64,000 nt of DNA, from assembly GCF_039555335.1 (NCBI RefSeq), contig NC_092628.1, positions 101,144,647 through 101,208,646 on the forward strand. The letters are read 5' to 3'. This document shows positions 1 through 11,700 of this stretch, piece by piece (within the stretch, counting starts at the first letter, position 1; every line of letters begins with the position of its first letter). The notes under the pieces are model-generated. The model searched no databases and was not told the origin of the DNA. It saw nothing but the letters and a program-made list of their open reading frames with translations. The DNA comes from Amphiura filiformis (taxonomy: Eukaryota > Echinodermata > Ophiuroidea > Amphilepidida > Amphiuridae). The position numbers and the translations under genes were made by a program.

Positions 1-504
1 TGGACCACAATATGATTTAGTGACCTGGCCCCTGTCGCGAATGGCAGCTTGACAAACTAAGAATAGCGTACAGGATACAATCCAAAAATTGTCACATTCC
101 TACCACCAACCTTCTTCACTTGATGGCTTCCTCAATTTTGCTATCAAAATTGTATGATATATGCCCATATTTGAACTTTCATTTGCCAAATGAAATGTCA
201 TCAATACTCTCCCTGAATTTCAGAAAACAGCGATGAAGACCTACCACTATCATGGTGACCGAGTGATGATCTTCATAGGGGTGGGAGATCCAGGGGCGCC
301 CACTGAATGTACTCCACTGATTATTGTTTGTTTTATCACCTTTAACCTGATATAGATGAAACTTGTCAAGGTCCTCATTCTGTACGGGTGTGGACCTAAT
401 TATGTCAACTGACATCAATTTTGTGCATAAAGTTTTTGGGACCCCATCGAGAAGACACCCTGGAATTCCTAAATGTTAATGTATTGGTGTTGAAAACACT
501 TACC
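1..504. other. non-coding stretch, nothing recognised
   Basis: Both strands hold only short ORFs with no recognisable family motif. No repeat boundary, tRNA or splice-bounded exon could be supported here. Confidence 0.5.
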
Positions 505-849
505 TTAAAGGGGCATTTCGTGATCCACAGCCTCATCCCCCCACTTTTCTCAAAAAAAGTTGAGATTTTTATATCACTGGATACCTCTGGCTACATAATG
601 TTTATGTACAAAATATTTCTTGCAGATTAATTCGTTTTGCAAAGATATCGTGAAATTTGAATTTCGTTCTGGTGCACCAGAACGAAATTACAACGCATTG
701 TCTATGGAGCAGTGTAATACACATAATCATGCATAACTCGCAAACGCAAAATCGGAATCAACTGAAATTTTGGGAATAGGCTTTTTCGTGGATATGTACT
801 GAAAAATGTCATAGAAAGAGGATGCTAGGATCACGAAATACTCCTTTAA
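505..849. mobile_element. TTAA-flanked MITE, copy 1
   Basis: A ~345-bp element with inverted ends: it begins TTAAAGGGGCATTTCGTGAT and ends with the complement-like ATCACGAAATACTCCTTTAA. A second, opposite-orientation copy lies at 35702-36025 with the same interior, including the CTATGGAGCAGTGTAATACA stretch. TTAA at both ends fits a piggyBac-type non-autonomous element. That assignment is inferred from the end structure; no transposase is present. Confidence 0.7.
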
Positions 850-1353
850 TAGAGATGTCATATTTTGTGGATATCCCATCGTTTTTGTTTGGTTCTTTAT
901 TCATTATCAACACCACTGTAGCAGCACATATATCATTAGTAGTGACGTCAGCAAGCCTTTTGGACCTTGGATGATCTTCATTGACGCTCGATCCTTGAAC
1001 TCCAAGGATCATTCCGTTGCTGTTGAATATCAGTGACTTCATCATCATTGACAGCAACTGTACATTGTTACATTTCATGCTAGTTTTCAACACCATCGGA
1101 AGACATTTCCATGATGATCCTGTGTTCACTTCTGGTAGTATCTGTGAATTCAAGGAGGTAGGCTTCCTCTGCAGTATCCTGTCCATATACACCGATGCAA
1201 AAATCGAATATTTTTGCAGTAATGTTTTGAAGGAACATTTTGACCGCCCCTCGTAAGAAACTCTCGGAGCATGATTTAATAAGCTTTTTAAATAGCTCCA
1301 TTTTTGTTCTCAAAAAACACCGTAATTATGAGATGGGTTGGCCCCCTATCATA
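850..1353. other. non-coding stretch between MITEs
   Basis: Overlapping short ORFs on both strands (for example 809-1192 minus and 1017-1256 plus) shadow one another and show no domain. No gene is supported. Confidence 0.4.
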
Positions 1354-1610
1354 TACCGTAGAATTCCGTCTAGAAGCATATATGCCTCTAAACGAGGTTT
1401 TTTTTTAACGAAAGATATGAAAGGCCAATACCCTTCTCAAAAACATTGCAATAGATTGGTCTTACAAATATACATGTTTATACAGCCGCCTTTATCAGTA
1501 ATATAGTTGTTCAAACTCCAAATAACGTTTTTGTTGAGAGTGGCTGCCTCTTGTCTCAAAAAAACCTCGTTTAGAGGCATATATATGCTTGTAGACGGAA
1601 TTTTACGGTA
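1354..1610. mobile_element. short TIR element (MITE)
   Basis: A pair of ~45-bp inverted repeats flanks ~160 bp. The left end reads TACCGTAGAATTCCGTCTAG and the right end is its near complement finishing in TTTTACGGTA. Each arm includes GCCTCTAAACGAGGTTTTTT. There is no coding capacity. The ends are compatible with a TA target duplication, as in mariner-like MITEs, but the superfamily is not certain. Confidence 0.65.
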
Positions 1611-3876
1611 TTAGTGTAGCTCCTTGAGGTTTTTCCCCAGAAATGTAAAACGTCTATTTTAAAAATATTTAACAGTTTCAGATCAAAGTACCAACAAATG
1701 ATCATTTTCACAGTAGCTCAAGGAACAAACGCACTGAATTATTCCATTTTCCTCTGTTTTCTTTTGATTTGATTTTTCAAAATATGCATCCCCTACATGT
1801 ACAGCAATTAACTGCTTTTCAAATGGTTAAGAAAACGTTTTTTGTTTGCTGGTAGTATTATATGTGAGCACTATGTACACACTTTTTTTTAATGATTACA
1901 CTTTTTGAGATGACAAACATATTACTGAGTCATGTGACTTTCCAATCATTTTAAATTAAGAAGTTCAATAATTTATTTCAATTAAGTTCTTCCATGCAAG
2001 TATTATGCTAAATATTCCTTTTTGGGATGACCAAATTCATTGGGTCGTCTAGTATTCCATACACCATGGTGACGTCACCAATAAAAACCTCATACCCCTC
2101 AACTTGAGGTAATTATTGAAACTAGGTGGTTTAATGCGGAATAGTGAACTTACGCTACACAATAAATTCCAATTGTAGTAAAAGTAACATCATTCCCATG
2201 GCACCAGTTCTTTAGCCTAAGGGCTCATATTGAAATTCCCTTACACAGGAAGGTGTGCACCATCCTGCAGCTTTCCTGTGCTAGCCTTCTTTTGTTAAAA
2301 TCCTGTGTGATTATAACACTGCAATTAGCCACTTCACTGACTTAAATTAGGAGCGCGCTTTCCTGTCCGAGCTTTCCTAAGGCGCGCGCTTAGCGAGGGG
2401 AATGCCGCCTTCTTTCTGTGTGAAAACGTGGTAGGGTATTTCAATATGAGCCCTAATATGTCTGTATAATAATTGAATGACCTTTGAATGTGTAAGGTAC
2501 AGACACTCATATTCCAAAACTTAAAGTCAAATTTGAGCAATAATTGGTATAATGCTGGTGAACGATATTAGTAGCTTTACCGAGATGGTGTCACTGTACC
2601 AATGAAGTTTAAATAAATTATACACATGTGAGGGACTGTGGTCACATCTAGGATACCAAAGTTTGGTAGATCAGTCAACACTACTGGCACACATCATAAT
2701 GCATGATAGACCCCCTTTTTTCTGCAAATATGCCACCCGATGACCCCCTTTTTTCATCAGTACACCCAATGACGCTTTTTTTTTTTAAATAGAAGTTTAC
2801 ACCGAACCTGTGCATTTTGAACATTTAATATTTTTGTAGACATAGCTTCAAAATTGCACATTTTCACAAGTTTTGCACATGTTTTGCTGCCAGAAAGTTA
2901 CTATTTCACAGTCAATGACGCCCAATATTTAGCGTTCCAACCCCGGGGCTCCCACACTGAATGACCCCCTTTTTTCAACAAAAATCCCCACCGATATTGT
3001 GTTGTACTCCGGTACACACACACACTGGTACATCACTTTCATATTCGAGTGCCCCACATCAAAATTACCATTTACTATTGTAGTTATGCCTTTATTCATG
3101 AACACAAGGATACCAAAAGTTTCAAAGAATGAAAGTCATACTGCAAACTTACAAAGTGTCAAGTTATCAAGGTTGTATTTGATAAATCAAGGAGACAACA
3201 AATAAAAAAACAAACACGTGAAACATTTTCACGAAAGTCACCCAGTAATAGACAATATTCATATTTGTATCATCACGTCTCGAAGTTTTAAGAGCTTCAA
3301 GGCACAACCGCAGCAACTCCCCCCCCCCTCGCACATGCCTGCCTTATATGCTCAAAGTTTGAGTCCCGCCAGTAATCGAGAAGAAGAAGATGGTAATTTG
3401 ATACATTTTGATTTCTTTACACATTCTTCTCAATCATCAAGTTGGGTTTTTTTCACACCGCAAGTGTCTTACTTGGTGATGTTAGAACACACGTGACTTA
3501 AGTCTCATTTTGTTCCTTGTCAGTAAACATTTATAGTGTTTAAAAACACTACTATAACTGTTTACTAACCAGGCAGAGTTCATCCTCTCCATACAGCCTT
3601 TGTCAACTAAAGAGAGTGCATACTGATGTGTAAATAATATGGCAGAGTTTAAATTTGATCTCGCTTCCGCTAGAGATTCATTGCCAAGGCAACTGTAAAA
3701 GAAGTAAAAAAAGTTTGTCCTCATCAGCTTCCTGTGACAAAACACCCCAAGAAAGCATGATGCATTTTGTTTGTTTTTTGGCCTTTTGCTTTCTTTTTTA
3801 GTTAAAAATGGCTATGTGGGTGCGGGTTCTATTTGTTAATTACATTTTGGCCTTTTTTTTTGCGGGCGAAACCCTC
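1611..3876. other. AT-rich non-coding stretch
   Basis: No exon or gene was recognised. The stretch around 2700-2990 holds repeated short tracts of the GACCCCCTTTTTT type that recur elsewhere in the window (28.4-29.2 kb, 30.5-31 kb), suggesting old repeat debris. Confidence 0.4.
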
Positions 3877-4480
3877 GGAGCGCATCAGACACTCCAAATT
3901 GCATTCTGAATACGAGGAATGTCCTTATCAAAAAAAATTTTGATTTTTGAAATGATTACAAAAATATTTGTGACCGTACAGCACGAATGAGCAGTAAATG
4001 TCCTCAATTGTATTCTGAGTTACAGTGTAAAATGGGCATGAAGGTCGTATTCATAGGTACCTCAATTGGGTGCTACGTGTACCTCATTTAATGAGATACA
4101 CGTAGCACCAAATTGAAATACCTATGGATATGACCTTCATGCCCATTTTACACTGTAACTCAGAATACAATTGAGGACATTTACGGCTCATTCGGTATGT
4201 ACGGGTCACATTTTGACAAAAGAATTTTTATGAAATTTCATGTATATAAGAAATGTTAAAATTTTCATATGATGGTCAGCTTTTCCTCTCAGCTACATAC
4301 ACTCTAAGTACATATCATTACATTTATCAAATTTGCTTCGAAGACTATTAAATATCAAAAATAACAATTATTAATAATTTACCGTCAAATTTGGGTTATA
4401 GCAAATTTCAAAAAATTATTTGGCAACAGAAGGACATTCCTCGTATTCAGAATGCAATTTGATGTGTCTGATGCGCTCTC
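3877..4480. mobile_element. foldback element with nested palindrome
   Basis: The outer arms are inverted repeats of ~50 bp: GGAGCGCATCAGACACTCC plus an AATGCGAATTC-like stretch on the left, and its complement ending GTCTGATGCGCTC on the right. Inside lies a second, larger palindrome (3970-4209). No open frame of interest is present. The layout suggests a foldback or MITE-type element, or one element inserted inside another. Confidence 0.7.
3970..4209. repeat. near-perfect 240-bp palindrome
   Basis: Two arms of ~110 bp are inverted copies around a centre near 4088. The motifs AAATGTCCTCAATTG and CAATTGAGGACATTT mark the outer ends, and the two GTAGCACC/GGTGCTAC blocks lie near the centre. It would fold into a long hairpin if transcribed. 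Confidence 0.8.
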
Positions 4481-4539
4481 AGGTCCCACAAAAAATACTG
4501 TGCAAAGGTGGGTAATCGTAGGACCAGCTTGAGGAATTA

Positions 4540-4662
4540 ATTCCAGTTGAAATCCAGAGACCCTCTGACCTCTACCACACAAGTGTAAATTTCAAATGGA
4601 GTTACCTAAATTTGTGAAATTCACACTAAGGTCATGTCATAGGCATGGATTTTAACTGGAAT
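4540..4662. mobile_element. ATTCCAGTTGAAATC-type MITE, copy 1
   Basis: A short element with inverted ends ATTCCAGTTGAAATC and its complement. Related copies lie at 10864-10999 and 19791-19933, and all share a core of the form AAATGGAGTTACCT...CACTCC. It is non-coding. Confidence 0.6.
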
Positions 4663-4794
4663 ACCTCAATATCTCCCTGAAGCCAGGATGATGAAAAGTG
4701 TTCACATTAACTTACCTGCTAACTCTCTACTATACTGCCAGAATAGTGCACCCTTTACCCTACAGATGTGATACAGGTTTTATTGTGTTCCTAA

Positions 4795-5024
4795 TACAGG
4801 CTGTATCAAAATGATTTGTACCCATCAATTTTGATGTTTATTGAAAGGACCGCCTCTTCCAAAGGCAACACTGGATACTCTTGAAATGTTCAGAATGTAT
4901 AGTTTATGACTTGTATACAATTTAATCTACAAATTGTTTGGATCTTATGTTGGAGTTTGATGTGTCAGACGCATCCATTATCAATGAAAACTGATGGGTA
5001 CCAATCATTTTGATACAGCTTGTA
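4795..5024. mobile_element. 230-bp TIR element (MITE)
   Basis: The inverted ends are TACAGGCTGTATCAAAATGA on the left and its near complement TCATTTTGATACAGCTTGTA on the right. The homology continues inwards through the GTACCCATCA block. It has no coding capacity. Confidence 0.7.
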
Positions 5025-5370
5025 TAATATGGATTTTGCTGCTATACCAAAACCTTTAATATCTGACACCAGTCTCATGTAACTTGTTTGGTCATGTTGG
5101 ACCACATATTTTGATCTCTTTAAGTAAAAAAATTTAAAGAATCACCAGCTCCGGAAAATTGATAGTCCATTTGGTTTCCTCCAGACGGTAGCATTCGTGT
5201 GTGATATACTTGTGATCAAAGGTACGTCACAGTCGGTTCATACCGCACCTCAAGCTACAGATGCACTGGTCTTTGATTGCATGTGTATGACACAGTACTT
5301 GAGGAAGACAAATGGACTATAGATGGTAACTTAATGGAGACTGAAAAGAGTCGTTCACTGAAGACTGCCC

Positions 5371-5506
5371 CTTGTCTACAGAGAACAAGCAGATCTTGTC
5401 GATCTGCTAATAAAGGTTTTGGTGGCTCTGAAAAGATGTACTCTTTTCAGAGCCACCAAAACCTTTATTAGCAGATAGGTGAGATCTGCTTGTTCTCTGT
5501 TGACAA
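5371..5506. repeat. 136-bp perfect-looking hairpin
   Basis: Two ~60-bp arms centred near 5436 are inverted copies. They carry AGAACAAGCAGATCTTGTC-like sequence, then TAATAAAGGTTTTGGTGGCT and its complement. The loop is only a few bases (GTAC region). Confidence 0.8.
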
Positions 5507-7059
5507 AGGCATCAGTAGACAAGAGGCGGTCTACATGTCTCATTCTTAGGTACTTTGTCCTGAAGAAGTCAGAGCTACTCCTGACGAAAGCTTGACAGTT
5601 CTAAACTTGTCCGACGGCGAACCGCTAAAACCCACTAATTGTTATGAATTCCCATCGTAAAAGCCTATCCCACAATTTAAATTTAATGGAGACACTTGAC
5701 AAAAGTAACTTTGGACAGATGTATTGAAAGCAACACTTTGAGAGTAGTTATCACTTTTTGCTGAAAAGACACAAAGTGGGTTACAATTTGCAAGGATAGG
5801 GGGCCTGTTACATGCATACAATTTGGTAGACCACAGAGACTTTGTCTTCCTCAAAGATCTCTCAGATATGTCTTCAAATTTGTATGTCCGACTCTAAATT
5901 TTATGGTACTACCACAAAAATATATCATTTAAGACTATTAAATGTCAATATTTTGTAGATTTTGATTTTAGGAGTGTTTACTCTATTAATTAATTACAAT
6001 CTTTTACAATCAATTACATAATTTCAACTTAAAACATTGGAAGAAACATACTACTAACCGGATTGGGGAATATGGACCCTGAAATTCTCCCAAAACACCT
6101 GAATTTCACTAGACCTCCAACTTTTTGGAGTGACAGAATCCCATACGTTTTTTCACCTTAACCAATGGGCAAAGGTACATCATCCCACTTGTACCTGTGA
6201 TGAGAAGTGATAAATCCAAAAAGTGATTTTACACTTTTCATCCAAATTTTTATATCGTATCAGTTAGTGGAATGCGCCCTTAAGTAGGTTTCAAAACAAA
6301 GCGGAGTGATCACTTTGAAGCTTCGCGCACACGAGCAGAAGTGCTATCTGTGGAAACTGAGATTCTAAAAACAATATTATTTCAGTTGAATTTGGGATTC
6401 GCCAGGAAGCGGGTGAAGTCAAATTTCACTCCGGTCTTTTGAGCGTATTTGGTGATTCTTCATATGATTTTATTATAAAATCAACATCATTGCTGAATAA
6501 ATATAAAATAACAAACTGGAGGTGATTTGTATGATTGTTTGACGTGTTTGCTGAGAAACTTTTTCTAATACCGCTCATAGAAAAAGGGGAATTCTCTCGC
6601 CAGGTTACCGCATCTTCTCAGTACCACTGCAAAGGAAACAACCTGTTATTCTCAATCAACATCTGTGCATGGTTTCATTTGGCCTTTTACAAGAGGCTTC
6701 CAGTGTCTGCTCTGCACACTTAGTAAATCTCTTAGCAGACAAAGATAAACATAAACACACACACACTTGTAATTTCATTTTGTGACACCATTACTCCCTT
6801 TATTTGAGTGTAATTTCAATATTGGTAAAACAATACAGATTTGTTCAAGTATTTGTGCACTCAGTGAAATTCAAACATCTGTGGCGTTGCAGAATAAGGA
6901 GACAAACCGGCCTTGCAAGGCCAATAACAATTCAACTAACACAAAAATTGATAATTTAAGTTTTATCTAGATCAAGGAGAATAATGGTCTCCCCTACCAA
7001 TATCCTTTAGATGGTCAAGCAATGGGAATTTCCAATGGATGCAAAAAATGACCAAATTT
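5507..7059. other. non-coding stretch, nothing recognised
   Basis: Short ORFs on both strands carry no recognisable motif. No repeat boundaries could be fixed. A short CA tract occurs near 6755. Confidence 0.4.
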
Positions 7060-7440
7060 TCTTTGAACAAGTTCATTTGGAATGTATTCCAACCTGTGAT
7101 GAATAAAAATATTATATTTAAAGACCTTTTCCTTGAAGGAAACCTTTTGATTTTCTAACCATGCATCATGTTTTTGAGACCTTTCTCTTTTGAGACCTTT
7201 TTGAACCATTCCAATCTGTGATGAATAAAAATATTATATTTAAAGACCTTTTCCTTGAAGGAAACCTTTTCTAACCATGCATCATGTTTTTGAGACCTTT
7301 CTCTTTTGAGACCTTTTGAACCATTCCAACCTGTGATGAATAAAAATAGTATATTTAAAGACCTTTTCCTTGAAGGAAACCTTTTCTAACCATGCATCAT
7401 GTTTTTGAGACCTTTCTCTTTTTGAATCATTTAGTCTCTC
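7060..7440. repeat. 3-copy ~120-bp minisatellite
   Basis: The block TGTGATGAATAAAAATA recurs at ~7094, 7217 and 7332 (spacings 123 and 115), together with CTTTTCCTTGAAGGAAACC and CATGCATCATGTTTTTGAGA. Degenerate pieces of the same unit (GAAGGAAACCTTT, ATCATGTTTT) continue to about 7690, so the array was once longer. It lies beyond the 3' end of the CHMP7-like gene. Confidence 0.85.
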
Positions 7441-7686
7441 ATATTGCATCAAAACAAAAGGTACTATATTTTAAGATATTCTGAATACTAGTAGCAATTT
7501 ATCTCATTCAGTATATTATGTAAAACAACATTGTCAGTCTGAAGGAAACCTTTTGATTTCCTAACTATGCATTGTGTTTTTGAGAACTATTCGCAATCAA
7601 TTTTATTTAGTATAATATGTATTCCAAGTAAAACAGAATTTTCTGAAGGAAACCTTTCAATTTTCTAACCATACATCATGTTTTAA

Positions 7687-7754
7687 GACATCTCAAAAAT
7701 ATCTTTTCCTTTGGTGTCCTGACATCTCAAAAATATCTTTTCCTTTGGTGTCCT
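7687..7754. repeat. 34-bp direct duplication
   Basis: The unit beginning GACATCTCAAAAATATCTTT and ending TTTGGTGTCCT occurs twice head to tail. Confidence 0.85.
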
Positions 7755-8093
7755 TTATTTTACTGAATTTTACGGTAAATTACAGTAGTTTACTGAAAAT
7801 TACAGGTAAAATACTAGAGGTTTATTTTACTTACTGATTTAGAACACTGATTAGCCTTGAAACTCTTTTCTTCGTATATTCTTTACGTAACAGAGCACTC
7901 TCAAATAAACAGATTTTGTTGTGTGTAGTAGCATAGGCAGGGTTCGTGAGGTTTTTGTCGAGGTGGAAAAAACCGTGGTTTTAAGCGGTTTAACCACTTG
8001 GCAAAAACAGTTTTTGCCAGCAAAAATGGCAAAACTAAAAAAGTGATAAATGGTTCACTTTTTTGATAGGGCTACCATCATACATGGCCAATA

Positions 8094-8099
8094 TTTATT
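8094..8099 (-). terminator. possible poly(A) signal of CHMP7-like gene
   Basis: An AATAAA hexamer reads on the minus strand about 250 nt after the stop codon of the CHMP7-like gene. A single hexamer in AT-rich DNA is weak evidence. Confidence 0.35.
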
Positions 8100-8350
8100 C
8101 TTTTTGTGGATATTGTTCAATTTCTCCTTGAACTTAAATTGCAAAACTTTTGCTGTGACAAGCTGCTAGAGTTCAGCTTTCATTTAAAGAATTCAAAAAT
8201 GAAATCTATTTTGCTGGTAAATGACAGTATATCCCATTAAATACAGGTCACCTATATATTGCTATACATAATTTCTTATCTACAAAGACAATCACTTTGA
8301 GAGTTGTAAAACAAATCATCAAAAATAAAGGTTATGGAATGCTTTTTACG

Positions 8351-8472
8351 TCAACTTGCTAGCAGCGTAGGTGTGTTTTCCATGGTTACGTCCGGTGATC
8401 CTATTGGCTCCGAGTCTGGCACTTCTGGCAAGTCTCGTAGCAGAGATGGTCTGGCAGTGACATCATTGGTAC
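8351..8472 (-). CDS. CHMP7: CHMP7-like exon 9 (stop codon)
   Basis: A 122-nt last coding exon, TNDVTARPSLLRDLPEVPDS onwards to TPTLLAS and a TGA stop at 8351-8353. The acceptor is CTTACCACATAG/GTA. The LLRDLPEVP stretch resembles the MIT-interacting tails of ESCRT-III proteins, by inspection only. Confidence 0.85.
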
Positions 8473-8646
8473 CTATGTGGTAAGAGATGGTGATAAAAAC
8501 AGAGATTGCTACAAAGAATATTGACACAAAAATAGCTTTTGTAAAAACAAAATTCATGCTGATGAAAATTTAAAAGGCATCATGATAACCAATCCTCCTT
8601 TCTAGACACTCACACATGGCCTGACATCAAATTGGGTACCATAGAC

Positions 8647-8717
<71 letters not shown>

Positions 8718-11700
8718 ATAGGCAATGCATCAAAACTGGCAACTGGCAAAGTCCGTCCAGCATTATCCGTTAATAAGATGAACATGATATGCCAATGTCA
8801 ACTATGAATATATTACTGCATGTTTTTCAAAGATGCTTTTTGACATCTTGCGTAAATGCATATGCATGCAATGGGCATATAATAGTTCTTGAGGTTTGCT
8901 GATCATTTGCTGCTTGATATTATATCAGAGTACAAAATAGGGTTGCTTGACTTTAACTTTATGAGTAGTCAACACCAAATAGTCATGACTAAGATGACTA
9001 TAATGACTAAAGTAAATTGTTTAATTCTTCCGTGGTGTGTGCTGCGTGTCGAGCATATACAACCGTGAACACAGCAAGTGATAAACAATCACACTGATTG
9101 GATGACCATCAGTCATGACAACAAGATGGCAAATAGAAGAGGAGGAAACCTCCCCTCTTCTACATGATTGCCAATCACTAATGAATACCCATACCACAGA
9201 AGAATTAAAAAATTTACTTTGGTACTCAAAAATGCACAAGTACACATATGTGACCCATCACATCAAAACTGACCACTTTGCAGCTGCCTTCTTTGGTAGA
9301 TAAGTGAGGAAAGAAAATGAGAAAATATAAAGAAAATAAAAAGAAATTTGAGCTTGTTTTGCCTCATAAAACATTTTTACTGTATCTGATTTCAACAAGT
9401 AAAGGTGTCATCTTATAAGCTAAAAAACAGCAGTTTATCCTAGTGTTTAAATCTCCATTTTCATTTCTGAATCAAATTAAAGTGGTTGGTTTTGATGTGA
9501 TGGGTCACATATAAGAATGGATGGTGCAAGTATCACATTATTACTATTTTTCCACACAGGGAGTGTGCATTTCGAATGGGGTTACCTGAATGGGTGACGC
9601 CATTTAAAATCTACACTCCCTGTAAATCCCATAAGCCTTTGCGAGTACACCTGAGATGTCGTCATTTGACGTCACGCCGAATTGCAATGCGCAGGAACGG
9701 TGTTCGCTAAACGATGTATGCATCGGCGCAGATCAGTGTGACATTAAATGACGACATTTGAAGTGTAAAGTGTAAATATATCCGCATTTGCTATTAAAAT
9801 TTCCCTTATGTAAATTTAAGGACGCAATAGATAGTCAACTATCAACTAGGTGACTATGTTGTGACTACAGCTGATAGTCGTAACTATAATTTGGTTCATC
9901 TCAAGTTCGGTAGTGACGTATGTGCGTATTTCCCTCGCCGCAGTATCTAATCGTACGTGTAAAGTTAAACGCCCTGAGTGTACACGCACGCGTACAGGAG
10001 CGGCTTGTGAGCACGCTTGTGGCGCAACGCGAGAGAGCATTGACGTCACTACCAAACTTGAGGTGAACCAAAATGACTACAATAGTCAACTATTAGTCAT
10101 ATCCTTACCTGGTATATGTTCAGTAGATTCATCATTAGATAAGAGATCAGCTAATTCTGCCTCCAATGCATCTGTGTCGATACCACTATCTAATGACACT
10201 GTCTCATCTATGTCTCGGTTACCCTGCGATATTGTGTCATCTATTTCACTGCACATCTCCATCACCTTGTGAGCAACAACAAATTGTAGGGTGTCAATCA
10301 AAATGCTAATATTGAGGGGTCAGTGACACAAAGACGTAACTCCATTTTGGCCATTTTGAGAAAAATGAGTTTAAAGATAATGGTCCACATTGACTTATGC
10401 AGTTAAGTCTATGTTTCACTGGCCATTGATTTCAATGGGGTACTAAATGGAGTTACTTCTATGTGTTTATTGGAAAGTGCTCATGTTTATGAAAATTTTG
10501 TTATATATCAAAATCTCATTTTTCGCTAAAAATGGAGTTACGTCTTTGTGTCACTAACCCCTCGATTATTATATTAATATATACTCTTGGCAATGCACAC
10601 TATACTAGATTCTTAATATCAAGAGTGTTTGCTATTAAATCTGACATTTAAACATTATTTTGTCCTGAACATACACTTTCAAAATTTATTTTCAAATAGT
10701 CAACTTGTTGAGATAAGGTCCAAAAACTGGGGATGGTGTAGCCCTGATCTGAAAATATCATAATTATATCTGAATCCTGATCGGATTGGAGTTGGACCAA
10801 TCTGTGAATCTTGAAATCGGAGGAGATCGGCACTGCTGATCTTGGGCTGGATCGGCCAACATTAGACAAGACTTTAATCTCCCACACAGGGGTGTAGATT
10901 TTAAATGGAGTCACACATTCAAGTAACCCATTCACACTCCCTGTGTGGGAGATTAAGATCATGTTTTTCATAGTAGGTGTCTAGATTTCAACTGGAATAG
11001 CCCATATTGACATAGCTGTAAAGGTAAGTTTTATTTATTTATAACAATAGGCTAGAAAGCCTGGACAAACCCAACAGTGAAAACACTAAATTAAAGGGAT
11101 GCCTAACCTTCAGCAAATTAAAGTTTTGAGAGACACCATATTTTTTGCGTATGAGGATCTGATCCAATTTGCCCTGGTGTTAGTAAAAATATATTTCTGA
11201 GAAACAAGGTGATGGTTTACACGGTTAACTGGCCGGATTGTGGTTCGTCTAAATGAATAGACAAATAATCATTAATTTACACCCCTAGTTGCTTTAACCT
11301 ATTTTATTGTATGCATCTTTTAAAGGTCTTCATCTTGAAATAAGGTTTGCCGACATGTTCCTGTAATTGTGAAGGCAAGCAACACTCTACTGGCGTGATT
11401 GTTAGACGCGGCACGATGGAACAATCGGCCCTCATGAATATGCGAGAATTCACAGCATACAATGCACGGGGATTTTGACTGGTGATACATGGTCTGTAGT
11501 AGTCATCTGACATACCTCTTGTACTTCACTCATAGTCTCATCCACAGACTCTGCAGTCAGCCCAGTATCAGCTAGAGTTTTCTTCAAGGCTGCAGCACCA
11601 GATTTATAGGCTTCCATTGTCTGAAAAGGTAAAATACAAAGAGATGTTATTAATCTTGATACAGTACATGGTGACAGATTCTGTAGAACCCATGTTGAGC

